Shown one piece after another: positions 47,286 through 59,059 of a DNA stretch of 64,000 nucleotides. Every line of letters starts with the position of its first letter. The stretch's first letter is position 1. The stretch is from Rheum nobile (Eukaryota > Streptophyta > Magnoliopsida > Caryophyllales > Polygonaceae): positions 1,265,001-1,329,000 of the forward strand of contig WOAB01000593.1 of assembly GCA_027886185.1 (NCBI GenBank), read 5' to 3'. The notes under the pieces were generated by a model. That model worked only from the letters and a program-made list of their open reading frames with translations, searched no databases and was not told the origin of the DNA. The translations under genes and the position numbers were made by a program.

Positions 47286-47480
47286 GGCAGCTCGTGCCCT
47301 TGTGGCCCGTTGGCAACTCGTGCCCCTGCGGCCCGAAGGCTAAGATAATGAAAATGAAATCTCGTGCCCCTGCGGCCTGTAGGCTAATAGAAATAGACTG
47401 ATGGCAACTCGTGCCCCTACGTCCCGGAGGCTAATAGAATGAACTAGCAACTTGTGCTCTTGTGGCCCGTAGGCTCATTG
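47286..47480. repeat. Second minisatellite, 45-50 bp units
   Basis: About five degenerate units around AACTCGTGCCCCTGCGGCCC and AGGCTAATAGAA. 47481-47606 has no recognisable feature. Confidence 0.75.
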
Positions 47481-47615
47481 TTTCAAACAATCTGTGCTAT
47501 GCTTATGGAGATCAAATCAGTGGTTTAATGGCATAACTAAGTTGCAATTTAATACTTGAATGCGAATATCATTTATTGATGTAACAAAATCTAAAGTGAA
47601 TATTATTAATTTAAA

Positions 47616-48902
47616 TGGTCAATTACCGGAAACCACCCATCCAATAGGCCATATTGAACAAAACCACCCCTATAAATCGATATTACCGGAAACCACCCGA
47701 ATAACGGACGCCGTTACCAAATCACCACCCATCCCCTGACTCCTTTTAAAATCTGTTATATTCAATAGGCCATATTGCCCAAAACCACCCCTATAAATCG
47801 ATATTATCGGAAACTACCCAAATAACGGACGTTGTTACCAAATCAACACTCATCACCTGTACTCTTTTTTTGAATATTACTATATTAATTTTGGGTTAAA
47901 TAATATCAGTAATCTAGATTAATCTACTTAACCATGATTAAGCCAAATAAAAGTAAAAAAATAAAAAGGTCGAAAATCGAACCAAGCCGGAGATTCCCAA
48001 ACGACTCGCGGCGGCACATGCGGTTCAACGCCAAAATTCGGCCTCGACGGTGGAGGTCCGACGGCGGGGCAAGAGGGCCTTTGAAGGTGGCTTCCCGATG
48101 CAACTATTGGTGGCGGCAATTGAGGTGGAGGTGCTCAGTGGTGGCCGAAAACTAGACGACAACATAGGCTTCGAAACTTCTAGGGCTCGCGGCTTTGATC
48201 TCGAAATTGGATGACCAAATTTCAACGATTGCAACCCTATTTATAGGGGTTGAAAAGAGCTTGGAAAGATCTTCAAAATTGTATAAAATATCAATAGAAA
48301 CGATCTAGAATTGGCCCCGATTTCTTCGATTTACCATTACTCATTTTCGGATAAAATTATTGCCTTAAACGAGGAAATTCGATCTTGTCTGCGACTTATT
48401 CATCCCGATTTCATAGAGATCTTACGCGTTCTGATCCAAGCTACAAGGATACCTTAATCGAACGGGTTGTGGAGAGCTCGGCCGAGGAGATGGGATGTTT
48501 TGGGGGAGATGATGAACAGTAATCGGGGTCGCCCCCCACTTTCCAAATTATGGCAAAAATGTCCCTAAAAGCTTCTAAAAAAATACCCAAACTTATTTAT
48601 TTTTTAAATCTAAGTTTCTAATATTATTTAACCCAAAATTAATATAGTAATATTCAAAAAAGGACGTGTGAGACTATTCGGGTCGTTTCCGGTAATATCG
48701 ATTTATAGTGGTTTTGGGCAATATGGCCTATTGGACGGGTGGTTTCTGGTAATTGACCATAACGGATTTTAGACGGAGTTAGGGGATGGGTGGTGATTTG
48801 GTAACGGCGTCCGTTATTCGGGTGGTTTCCGATAATATCGATTTATAGGGGTGGTTTTGGGCAATATGGCCTAATGGACGGGTGGTTTCCGGTAATTGAC
48901 CC
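47616..48902. mobile_element. Non-autonomous MULE-like element with ~290-bp inverted repeats
   Basis: Ends read GGTCAATTACCGGAAACC on both strands, with a perfect 9-bp TSD TAATTTAAA (47607-47615 and 48903-48911). Long inverted repeats cover about 47616-47910 and 48620-48902. Each holds a near-duplicate module (CAATAGGCCATATTG, AAAACCACCCCTATAAATCG). The middle (47930-48540) has GC-richer sequence without a recognisable protein. Confidence 0.88.
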
Positions 48903-49245
48903 TAATTTAAAAGAAGTGCTTAAGAACTTAGCTTGAAGAGTTTGTCTCGATAAACAAGCATCTTGAGCAGCCTCCGTAGGGCTTGTAGTGTTCCCTTATG
49001 TCGATCTTTATCATTGTAAACCTATTTCATGTTGCGACCCTTAATCTCAATGTCGTAATTGTTGGTCTTTCATAGTCAGCACTTGAATCCCACTTCCCAG
49101 GGATTGATGTTATGTACTGTATAGGGAAATGGTTGGGCCGATTAATGAATGGGCCATTGGGCCAATGTTGTGAGTGAAGGCGTGAAGCCTTAATGTGTGT
49201 AACAACCATCTTCGGTTCAGGCAGGGAATAACAAATTACCAATTC

Positions 49246-49246
<1 letters not shown>

Positions 49247-49308
<62 letters not shown>
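49247..49308. repeat. (CT)n microsatellite inside the 5' LTR
   Basis: About 30 CT units; the matching site in the 3' LTR (near 51508-51517) has about five. Confidence 0.95.
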
Positions 49309-49312
<4 letters not shown>

Positions 49313-49378
49313 TCTCTATCCTATTCCTTTCCTTTCTTGGTTGTTATAGTAGTATCAAAGCTATCACGATTCTTGGCA

Positions 49379-50692
49379 ATGGCGGACGGCATGCGACTCA
49401 GGACAATGAAGGAGAGCCTTCGGCGCACTGAGGCTCAGATTTTGGAGATGCAAGAATTCATGAATTCTACTCGTGAATTCATGGATGATACGCGAAAGCA
49501 GAATGAGGACATTCGTAAACAGCAAGATGATGGGAAGAAACAAGCGGACAACCACACAAGATTGATCGATAACTTGACATACATGGTGAGAACTCTTTTA
49601 ACAAAGGATCAAGTTCGATCACAGGAGATTCGATCACACGCGGAAGAAAGTCAAGCATCGGCAGTTTAGAAGGATCCGAGCTTATTAGGATCTCCGAATG
49701 CGGCCGATCGATTGTGAGGAGCATCGATGGTGGATGGGAATCATGGAATTAGAGCAGGAGGAAATCAGTGACCTGAATTCTTGCCGAAAAATGGCGATCG
49801 GAATTTCGCAGGAGGAAGCGAGTATCGATTTAACACAAATCGTTTTCCTAAAGTGGATTTTTCGAGTTTCTTCGGTGAGAATCCGCATTCTTGGATTAGG
49901 AGGTGTAAGCGTTACTTTTTGTTATTTGGAATTCAAGATGCTCATAAATTAGAATTGGCAACAATGTACATTAGTGGCAAAGCAGAAGTCTGGTTACAAG
50001 GGACAATGTTGCAGAATCCATTAAATTCTTGGGAAGAATTTAAGGATGCTTTGATGGTGAGATTCGGTGAGGCACATGGATTGGATGTCATCGAAGACTC
50101 CAACAAGTTACAACAGCAAGGTGATTTGGATGCTTATACAGAGCAGTTCGAGGAACTTCGCGCGAACATGTTGATCTAGAATCCCCAATTGCCGGAATCG
50201 TATTTCGTGGCCAATTATATCAGTGGATTGCGCAAAGAAATCAAACCTTTGGTCAAGATCGGTAAACCTTCTTCGTTGGCAATGGTTTTCGATCTTGCTC
50301 GTTCCCACGACCAGGCTGTACAAGCTATGATCCCAACTTACTAAGCCTTCTTGGCGATCGAGTTTTATTCCGTCAGTCAACCGCTTCGCGAGTACTGATA
50401 ACAAGCAATTGACTCGTTCGGTGTTGCCGACGTCGTCAAGTGTGTCCAGTAATTCGGTCAACAAGCCAGTGGTGTCCACTTCGGGGGGATCAATGGCTGA
50501 ATCAAGAGAACAACGGCGGGCTGTTGGGCTGTGTTATCGCTGTGGGGACAAATACTACGTTGGGCATCGTTGCAAGACCCAAACTCTACACAGTTTGTTA
50601 GTTGAACCCATTGAGGAAGAAGTTGCACTGGATATGGGGTATTGTGTGCTAGAGGATGATAAGGAAATTCAAGAATTGGATGAAGAGCCGTA
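49379..50692 (+). pseudogene. Gag of the deleted gypsy element
   Basis: ATG 49379 opens MADGMRLRTMKES, a coiled-coil-like N-terminus. After TAG 49667-49669 and a further stop the same frame resumes: capsid region VDFSSFFGENPHSWIRRC, MYISGKAEVWLQG and QFEELRANM. Stops at 50177-50179 and later break it again. A zinc knuckle-like CYRCGDKYYVGHRC appears near 50535-50580, typical of plant gypsy gag (CX2C then HX2C spacing). Non-functional. Confidence 0.8.
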
Positions 50693-51367
50693 GGTCTATG
50701 TTCATGCTCTAACATGAAGTAGCCCACTTACCACGATCAAGATCCAAGGATCAGTATTGGGGCAGCACATCATGATCCTCATAGACAGTGGCACAATGCA
50801 TAGTTTTATCGACCCTCGTGTGATCAAATAAGCAGGGTTAGACATCAGTCAAGCATCTATTATGGAGGTTGCAGTGGCTAATGGACACAATCTATATAGT
50901 CACCAAATTTGTAAGAGATTTCAGTGGGAGATGCAAGGTAATAGATTCGTATTTGATCCTCGTGTGCTTAAATTAGGGGGCTGTGATTTAGTGCTGTGTG
51001 GTGATTGGTTGCGTGAATTCAGATCTGAATTATTTGATTTTAAGGCGCTTAAGATCTCCTTCCTTAAGGATGGCCGCAAGGTGGAAATAGCTGGAGTTAG
51101 GGAGGAAGGCAGTTTAAAGATGATTACTGGGTTGAGATTTCACAAGCTTTTGTGAAAGCGAGTTCCTTTGGTTGTTACTCAAGTCGCTCACTTATTTGAT
51201 GTAAATGGTGAGCTAGTTGCAGTACCACCAGTAATCCAAGAATTGTTGTCACAATTCAAGGATGTGTTTGCAAAGCCACATGGGAAGCCGCCGACCATAT
51301 CATCCGCCAGTTCCCTTCTTTCACCAGCAAGTCTTGGGGACAAGCTTGTTTTTTGGGGGGAGAATTA
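50693..51367 (+). pseudogene. Protease region fused by deletion to the element's 3' end
   Basis: ILIDSGTMHSFIDP near 50771-50815 is a retropepsin active site with the usual DSG. The reading continues (LGGCDLVLCGDWLRE, LLSQFKDVFAKPHGKPP) to the point where reverse transcriptase should begin. It then jumps to a C-terminal-like tail (LGDKLVFWGEN) just before the 3' LTR. Stop codons interrupt it near 50829 and 51155. A G-rich polypurine tract (GGGGGGAGAA) precedes 51368. Confidence 0.75.
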
Positions 51368-51563
51368 TGTTATGTACTGTTTAGGGAAATGGTTGGACCG
51401 ATTAATGAATGGGCCATTGGGCTGATGTTGTGAGTGAAGGCGTGAAGCCTATATGTGTGTAACAACCATCTTCGGCTGAGGCAGGGAATAACAGATAACT
51501 AATTCGTCTCTCTCTCTTCTCTATCCCCTTCCCTTCCTTTCCTTTCTTGGTTGTTACAATTGA

Positions 51564-53197
51564 TCAGTTTTATTCATTGATCCCGCATGATGTTTTAATT
51601 AGCTATTTGTTACCATATTTTTACCACCATGATATAAACATGTAATAATCATGAATTAGTTATATCGAATTGTTAAGTATATATTGTATGCAAAATAATT
51701 GGCGAGTATAAATGGAATTACGTGCAAAAATAATTAGCTGAACATAAATGGAGTTACGTGTAGTGGTGAGGATTACTAATCAAGTTGACTTTGGGTTGCT
51801 CTGCTAAGCTATCAAATTAATTGGCCCACCAACCAAGTTTTGGCCCAACGATAATGTATGGGTTGTAGGGGATTCCAATTGCACCCATTCTTGTTATGGT
51901 CAACCTCACATAATCGTCCGCAAACGAGTTGCACCCACTGCGGCGGGGTGACGATGGTTTAGATCCAGTGTAGTGCGCAAAGCGGGGACTTGATTTAGGC
52001 TCATTTCCGGCACAAATCGAGTGCAGCGTGGCTTGTTCCCGAGATGAGGAGGTCGATGGAACCCCTTCGATGGTCTCGTAATGCCGATGTGGCGATTGAA
52101 GGCGTCTACTAGACTTTCTTTCCAATATTCTAACGCGCAGAAGCGGGAAAGAGGCGGACTTAGGGCACAATTTGTTGTGTATTGGGCGCTCTGAGCCACA
52201 GTGAAAGGGGGGCCAGATGCATCTCTCCTGAATCAAGGGCGGTGATGGAGTCGATGCTAGGGATCCGTAATGTCCGATGCGACCAGGAGAGACTCTGCAA
52301 CAACTCGACCTTGATGATGCGGGACAAGGTATGGCCCCACATCGATCTGGGCTCATGATGCGGTGCAGATTAAGTCAAGAATGACCGCTCCGACCTAAGG
52401 ACAACCCTTGGCGGCTCTGGGCATCTCCAAAAGTGACTCGAACATGCCCTTTTGGTCAACTGAGAGCTTTAGAATGACATGGTAATGGAGTGGTGAAAGA
52501 GGAGAGGGTGGTGTGTAGTCTTACCAGTGTTCGAATTTCGTCGCCGACGGCATCAATCGTAATAGCATGAATATGCACCACAATAAATTTGTTGATGACG
52601 ACGATGAATATTCTCCGAAACTCGAACCACGAACAATATCTCTTCAATCTATGCAAGAAATAACTCCCCTAAGGCCCCTGAGAGTCAATGATTGAATGCT
52701 TGAAGAGTTTTAATGAAGGCTACTCTCTTGAGAAGAAAATGATTTTCTCAATCACAAATTATGTCTTGTTTAGGGGATTAAATACCTACTACTTTTGATA
52801 GGGCTCATTAAGAGACTTGTTGGACTTTTCATTAAATATGTTCAATATCTCATATTAATAATTGACTTAAAAGCTGATGAAATAATAATTTAAATAGGCA
52901 GATTTTTACCTCCTCGTGTATATATATTCCCACCATATTATATTACTTGTTTATATATGCTTAAATTTTTGTCTTAATATTATATATTTTTTTAATTTTT
53001 CATCACTTTTTCCAATTTTATCCTTAATTAGAGTACTTAGTACATGTATCATGATTCTAGTTCATTAATACAAGTTTACCAATGAATTATATAGGGATAT
53101 TTTAGACTATATTTTTACTTTCTTAAGCCATATGCCCAAAGATACAAAAGCAAGTAATATGATACAGAGAGCATATATATATATATACATATGTATA
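51564..53197. other. Unassigned AT-rich DNA
   Basis: No transposon ends, no convincing gene. A minus-strand frame of 179 codons (51817-52356) has no recognisable domain. A minus-strand stretch at 52456-52700 looks leader-like with a possible splice donor (GGTAAG near 52523), but I cannot identify it. A (TA)n run lies at 53174-53190. Confidence 0.5.
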
Positions 53198-53419
53198 GGG
53201 TGCTTAGGTGAGAAACACTCTTTCCGCGAGAAAGCCTCCTTAGGTGAGAACCAGAAAATTTGCCACGCAGTGGCAATTTCGTAACTAAATGCAACTTAGC
53301 CCATCAAGTTCAAAGCCCACTCTTCATTAAATGAGCATGTGCCATGCACATAATCATTTAAAATAAGTTGATCGATTAAGATGATTGGTCAATAGTGGTC
53401 TCCAGTGTTGTCCGATCAA

Positions 53420-54330
53420 TTTTTTCAAAATGCATATAAAGTACAATGCATTGCTAAATGCACATCCAATGCAAAAATGCAGACCAATCATTTCTAAATG
53501 CAGATCTTGTGTTTTTCAACTACACATCTAGTTAAATTCAAATGCACATAAAGTTTAGCACATTAGATTAAATTTAATTGAAAATTTCGCAAAATCCAAA
53601 TGCACATCACGATATATCAAAATACACATAACATTATATCCAAATGTACATCATGTTATAACCAAATGCATATCAGGTTATATCCAAATTCACATCACGT
53701 TAGATCCAAATGCATACCATGTTAACCAGTCAATTTTTATGATTTATTTATTTTCTTTTCCATGTCATTTTTAGGGAAACTTTTTTCACCTTAGAATTTC
53801 AAAATGCACATGTTGTACAATGCGAAATGCACATGAAATACAATTCATTGCTAAATGCACATCCAGTCATTTCTCAATGCACATATTATCATTTTCAAAT
53901 GCACATTCAATAAAATTCAAATACACATACATTTTAAAAAACGCACATGTATTAAATTTAATTAAACATCTCACAAAATTCATACTCACATCACATTATA
54001 TCCAAATGCATGTAACGTTATATCGAAGTGCACATCATGTTATAACCAAATGGACATCATGCTATATCCAAATGCACATCACATTATATCAAAATGCATA
54101 TCACATTTTATCCAAATGCACATCATGTTATAATCAAATGCACATATCGTATAACCCAAATGCACACATAACAAAAAATGTGCTTTTGTATTGTACACTA
54201 TGTGCATTTGGAGTATACTATATGTGCATTTCTGAGACAAATACGAGTTGGTCGAGGGTAAAAGTCTCGATTGATGTATATGTACTTTTGTATTGTACAT
54301 TATGTGCTTTTGAAGTGTACCGCATGTGCA
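53420..54330. repeat. Degenerate ATCCAAATGCACATCA-type tandem repeat
   Basis: Dozens of AAATGCACAT or AAATGTACAT cores spaced about 20-35 bp, many with TATATCCAAATGCACATCAC. A 172-codon frame across it is an artefact. The same repeat continues at 57820-58090. Confidence 0.85.
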
Positions 54331-54940
54331 TTCATTAAATTTAATTGAACATCTCACAAAATCATGGGTGGAAGCATGATTTTAGTCTAGTAGGGGATAA
54401 AATCCCAAAGAGCAAAAATTTACCGTCCATCTTACACAAGCAATCCCAAATTCAAAGTGTACCGTCTACTTTACACAAGAAATCCCAATGTCAAACAACA
54501 GACCCTATATTCGAACCACAAATGGACTTTTGCTCAAAATTGATAAAAAATTACTCTTTTTAAACAAATTTAATCATTACTTACTACCTTTTATGCGTAA
54601 TTTTTACAAATTTGTATAAAAAATTGATTTCACAATTTGCAAATCCATAAACCCTATATTTAGAATATTATAACACAAATAAGGATATATAAAGGAGATA
54701 GTGCATTTTTTAATAGAACTTATGTGTAAATTTGGGTGAATTTGTATTTTTTAGGATCATGCATAACAAATTCTAAATACACTAGTGGAAAAAATCCTTA
54801 TAGAGGCGGGCCTTTGGACACTTATTGAGACGAACACCGTTCGCTTCAACTAAGGGGGCTGCAACAAGTAGGGACACTTTTTGAGGCGGACATTTTACGC
54901 CTCTAAAAGGACATTATTGAGGCGGGCCTCATAAGCTCGC

Positions 54941-54988
54941 CTCAACAAGTCCCTCACTTTGGCGCCAAAATGAGGGACTTGTTGAGGT
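54941..54988. other. 48-bp near-perfect palindrome in the CACTA end
   Basis: 24-bp arms centred on GGCGCC, with one mismatched pair. Arms include CAACAAGTCCCTCA and its complement. Confidence 0.85.
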
Positions 54989-55740
54989 GGGCCTCTATAG
55001 GCCCGTCTCAACAAGTCGCGCGTATATACTTATAGAGGCGGGCATATACAAGCCCGCCTCAACAAGTAGACGCTGACTCGGCCCAGAACTCGCCCGAGTT
55101 CTCGGCCGAGTCAGTCAGGTTCCTGATTTTATTCACAGAATAATATACAACAAACAACAGATTTCATTTGACAAAAAAAAACAACAGATTTCATCAGAGT
55201 ACAGTCAGGTTCTCAACAACAGTTTACATGACAAGTAAAAACAAGTTCAATCCGATAATAAATACTTCGATGTAAAATACTATTCCCATTGCTCACGAAC
55301 AACATCCATTTCTTCATAAGTATACGATGTCTTCCTCTTAGGATATAGCTGCATAAAAAACACAGAAATTATTGACAAAAAACACAAATACTATCAATAT
55401 ATAGTTAGTTAAGTTACATACCTTATCTAGTCGGTCATGAAACTGATATCTAGTCGGTCATGAAACACAAATACTTCCCACCTTGATACTTGTACACTTG
55501 AAATGCCCTAGAAAATCAACATAATACACTCATGAAACTGATATTGTTAATATTCCAAAAAAAAAACTAATTCGTAAGCAAAATAACTTACCTCATCTTA
55601 TTCATTTATGATTTGTAACCCATATTCCTTCCCTATGATCTGTACGGATATGATTAGTATTATTTGTATCTTCCTCCTCCGTTAATAGTTGAACAACAGT
55701 TGATAACAAGGGTGTGTCATCATACTCGTCATACTCATCT

Positions 55741-56268
55741 TCATCCACCAGAAGCACATTTCAAGTTGTAAAGTAATGACACACCCTCTAACTTGCTAAA
55801 TTTTGTACACCCGGGATACAAGGGAGTCTCTGCAGCCTTTGATACATGTTCGAACATCTGAGGTCGTTCGTTCAAGTGATCTCTCACCCCATCCATCATC
55901 CCATTCATTTCATCATCTTCTTGGTCATCATCATCATCCATCTCATTATTCTCAGCAATATCATCATCACTATCATCAGTGTCTACCCGAACATCAAACT
56001 CATTGACACTAGAACTTGGATGATCAGGTATTTTCTCACCATGCCAAAACCAAACATGGTAATCTTCTTTGAAACCACGACGAAATAAATGATCCTCAAT
56101 CTCATCAATATCAGCAAACCGCCTTATATTCTTACAATCACGGCATGGATAATAGATTTTGTTGGCTTTCATACTCCGTTGGTGTGCTAAAGCATATCTA
56201 ATGAACTCCTCAACCCCATTCAAGTATTGTGTCGTAGTATGGTCACCGTACATCCAAGGGCGACTCAT
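55741..56268 (-). pseudogene. CACTA transposase N-terminal (transposase-associated) domain
   Basis: The start MSRPWMYGD at 56268 matches the usual beginning of plant CACTA transposases. GVEEFIRYAL, IYYPCRDCKN, HLFRRGF and VWFWHGE follow, the conserved transposase-associated domain thought to bind DNA. Next are acidic residues and LYPGCTKFSKLEGVSL, after which the frame stops at 55741. The large catalytic domain that should follow is missing. Downstream an acidic stretch (DEDEYDEYDDTPLLSTV, about 55690-55745) and a short ending (YEEMDVVREQWE, near 55280-55320) may be the C-terminus brought close by the internal deletion. Fragmentary, probably unable to act as transposase. Confidence 0.75.
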
Positions 56269-57819
56269 TTCTAGTAATAAATGCAAAATAACATGCAAGG
56301 AATTAAGATTAAATACTCATTTCTAGTAACTATCCCGCCAAGGGCCTAAATAGATAATAATACGCAACCAAGCAAGACAAAATACAAACTCAACTGTCCC
56401 GCCAAGGGCCTAAATTATGAATTCTATCCCGCCAAGGGCCTAAATTATGAATTCTATCCCGCCAAGGGCCTAAGGAATTAGGGTAGAAGTATTACCTTGA
56501 CCCAATATCGATCCTTCAAGGCAATGCCCTTATCAGCCTGCAGAATGTCATTTCACCAATTAAATAAAGAATGTGATTCTTTTCACTTTTGCTTTATTTA
56601 TATAGCTTTTCTAAGACTAGTAAGAAGCTTCACTCATCAAAACTGCTATGTATTTGTAGGAGCTAAAAAATATTAATCCATGTCACCCAAACTGGATATT
56701 ATTGTAGCCTTATTCATTTACTTTTATTGCCTACCCGACTATCATAAATATCCAAAACCACAAGAGCATGTCCAAATACAATTAGTCTTCCCAAAACTCT
56801 ACCATCATTGAAACTACTTCACATGCAAAATTAGCAAGATCGCCAGAACAGTTATACTCGTTTGCATCAGTTCAAAGCAAAAGAAGCATGCATCCATCAT
56901 TTCAAATACTGAAGTAAGAACCTAAAACTGAAAAACTAAAGCATTGAGAAGCGAACGGACAAGGAAAGGGGATGTGAACGTCGAGGGCGCAAAGGATGTT
57001 GATACCTGACTTGGCTTCGAGTGCGTTGAAGTATTAGAGGGAGCTCGGCGAAGGGAGGGAGCTCGGCGAAGGGAGATGAAGTCGGAGCTCGGGAAGACGG
57101 AGCTCGGCGAAGACGGAGGAGATCGATGAAGTCGGGAAGACGGAGGAGATCGATGAAGTAGGGAAGACAGAGGAGATCGATGAAGTCGGAGATCGTCGTC
57201 GGAGCTCGGGACGAGAAGAGGAGGATACGAAGAGGAAAATGAAGGAAAGCAACAAATATTTTTTTTTTAATTAGGGTTGAGCTTATAGAGGCGGGCCTAA
57301 CATGCCCGCCTCTATAAGTATTACGACTAATGGTCTAATAGAGGCGGGCCTTACATGCCCGCCTCTACTGGACATACTTGTTGAGGTGGGCTTTAAGAGG
57401 CCCGCCTCAATAAGCTTTAATTGAGGCGGGCTACTTGGCCCGCCTCAATTAGTTAGAATTAGAGGCGGGCCTTACCCTGGCCCGCCTCTAATACTTTAGC
57501 GAGAAATGTTTTTTCGGATACTTGTTGAGGCGTATATTAATTTGCCCGCCTCAAAAAATGTTTTTGAGGCGTATAAATTAATTATCCGCCTCAAAAACCA
57601 AAAAAAGTGATTGCCTAAGTCGTTATTAAGACGTTTTGTACTATGTACGCCTCTAAAAGGGAGCCTCAAAAAGTGTTTTTTCCACTAGTGATAAAATAAT
57701 TTAAAATTTTAAAAAATACATAGTTAATTGTGAATATTTATGATTTTTAAAAAAATATTAATTTGTTTTTCTTCAAATTTCAGTGGGGCTGGGGCCGAGC
57801 CCCACATGGGTCTACCATG

Positions 57820-58090
57820 CACAAAATGGAAATACACATCTCATTATATCCAAATGCACATCACGTCATATCCAAAATTACATCACGTTAGATCTCAAAA
57901 AATCTTGTTCGATCAGTGTCGAATGAACTATATGTACATTTGAATTTTTACACTGTGCATTTGGATTGAAGCGTATGTACATTTGAACTTCTAAAGGAAA
58001 CACAAATTAGTCGGGAAAAATAATCTCGATTGAACTATACATACTTTTATAATGTATGTTGTGTATTTGGATTGTATTGTATGTGAATTC
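57820..58090. repeat. AAATGCACAT repeat, right part
   Basis: Continuation of the 53420-54330 array beyond the CACTA insertion (TATCCAAATGCACATCACG near 57848). Confidence 0.75.
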
Positions 58091-58195
58091 GGATTTTGTA
58101 AGAAAAGCACAAGTTGATTGTAAAAAAAATCAGCCTAAAGGTTAACGTTGGAGGCTGAGCAGTCATTCCAGTCAACATCGGAAATCAGACGTCAA

Positions 58196-59045
58196 TGTTG
58201 GAAACTGAAGAAAAATGTGTCCTTTAATCAAGATGGCAATTACTAATGATAGAATATGATTAATAATAGAGATTTATAATCCAGATATTTTAGGTAGTCT
58301 TAGTGCTTTGCTAGAAGCCAACTATGACTTATGGGATAAATTGGATTTGGCCTATTGCTACTTTATCTGTGTCCTATAAGGTCACACACAATAGAGTAAT
58401 TGGACTAGATCAAAGCAACCCAAGGCCCATTGTGGGACTGAGAATTTCGGTCAGTGTATATTGTTGGAAGAGTGGATTGTTCATCAAGTAATAATAAAGA
58501 GTTATCTATTTACTTGATGATACAAGGAAATATATATTTAGGAAAGATAAGATATTGTATCAACCATAAATATCTCTTTCTAGTTAAAAGGAGATTTGTC
58601 TTATAAGATATATGATATAAGATAACATATATATATATATATTAATATATACATATATCTTCCAAAAAGCAAAAAAAGAAGTTGTTCCTTCACGTGAAGA
58701 AAGATAAACATCAAAGGCAATTGTGAGTTTGCTGGAGTTTGACCCCCGAAGCCATCACTTTGGCTTATCACGGTCGTGCTCCAAAATTGTTGGAGTCTTG
58801 TTCATTCCTCGTTCATTTGTTCTAGCAAACGAAGACAAGGCGATCTAGTACCGTACTCGTGTGGACCAAGTAGAGGAGTCACACTTGAGGCTCTATTCTC
58901 CAGGGTGATCCCAGAAACAAGTTTTGCATCAAAATGTATGTTACTCTTTCATATGTGGATCGTATCAAGTTTATGCATGAGATCCTAAGTTTGATGTTAG
59001 AAAACTGTTTTATGAAATTCTCCTTAAAGCATCTAAATCCCAACA
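58196..59045 (+). mobile_element. Copia-type 5' LTR (start uncertain)
   Basis: Ends ATCCCAACA at 59045 before a primer-binding site. Matching TGTTGG starts exist at 58196 and about 58468; I cannot choose without the 3' LTR. A TATA-rich tract lies at 58620-58650. Confidence 0.6.
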
Positions 59046-59046
59046 A

Positions 59047-59059
59047 TGGTATCATAGCC
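59047..59059 (+). other. Copia primer-binding site
   Basis: TGGTATCATAGCC, one mismatch from the common TGGTATCAGAGCC. Confidence 0.8.

Larger units (their letters stand above)
49108..51558 (+). mobile_element. Internally deleted Ty3/gypsy element
   Basis: LTRs 49108-49348 and 51368-51558 with TSD ATTGA at 49103-49107 and 51559-51563. A variant primer-binding site TAGTATCAAAGC follows at about 49350. Only gag and protease remain; RT, RNase H and integrase are missing. Confidence 0.9.
54780..57690 (-). mobile_element. CACTA (En/Spm) transposon, internally deleted
   Basis: Ends CACTAGTGGAAAAAA and TTTTTTCCACTAGTG, flanked by a 3-bp TSD ATA (54777-54779 and 57691-57693), the hallmark of CACTA elements. 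Subterminal regions (54800-55080 and 57280-57660) are packed with GAGGCGGGCC and its reverse complement. At 2911 bp it is far shorter than autonomous CACTA elements and lacks the main transposase domain. 56300-56950 and 55080-55270 carry no recognisable gene; three copies of TATCCCGCCAAGGGCCTAAA-like sequence lie near 56325-56475. Confidence 0.95.
53198..58195. mobile_element. Repeat-filled non-autonomous element (right end uncertain)
   Basis: It starts GGGTGCTTAGGTGAGAAACA next to a (TA)n run, resembling the right terminus of 10062-12642 (GGGTGCGGTTCTGGTGAGAA). The body is mostly degenerate AAATGCACAT repeats, resuming after the CACTA insertion. The right boundary is set only by the candidate start of a copia LTR. 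No gene. Confidence 0.5.

Noticed and set aside
51817..52356. 179-codon minus-strand frame
   Set aside because: No recognisable motif, low-complexity Ser/Arg composition, and no start or splice support; left as unassigned DNA.
53820..54338. 172-codon plus-strand frame rich in His, Met and Cys
   Set aside because: It lies entirely in AAATGCACAT repeats; no domain.
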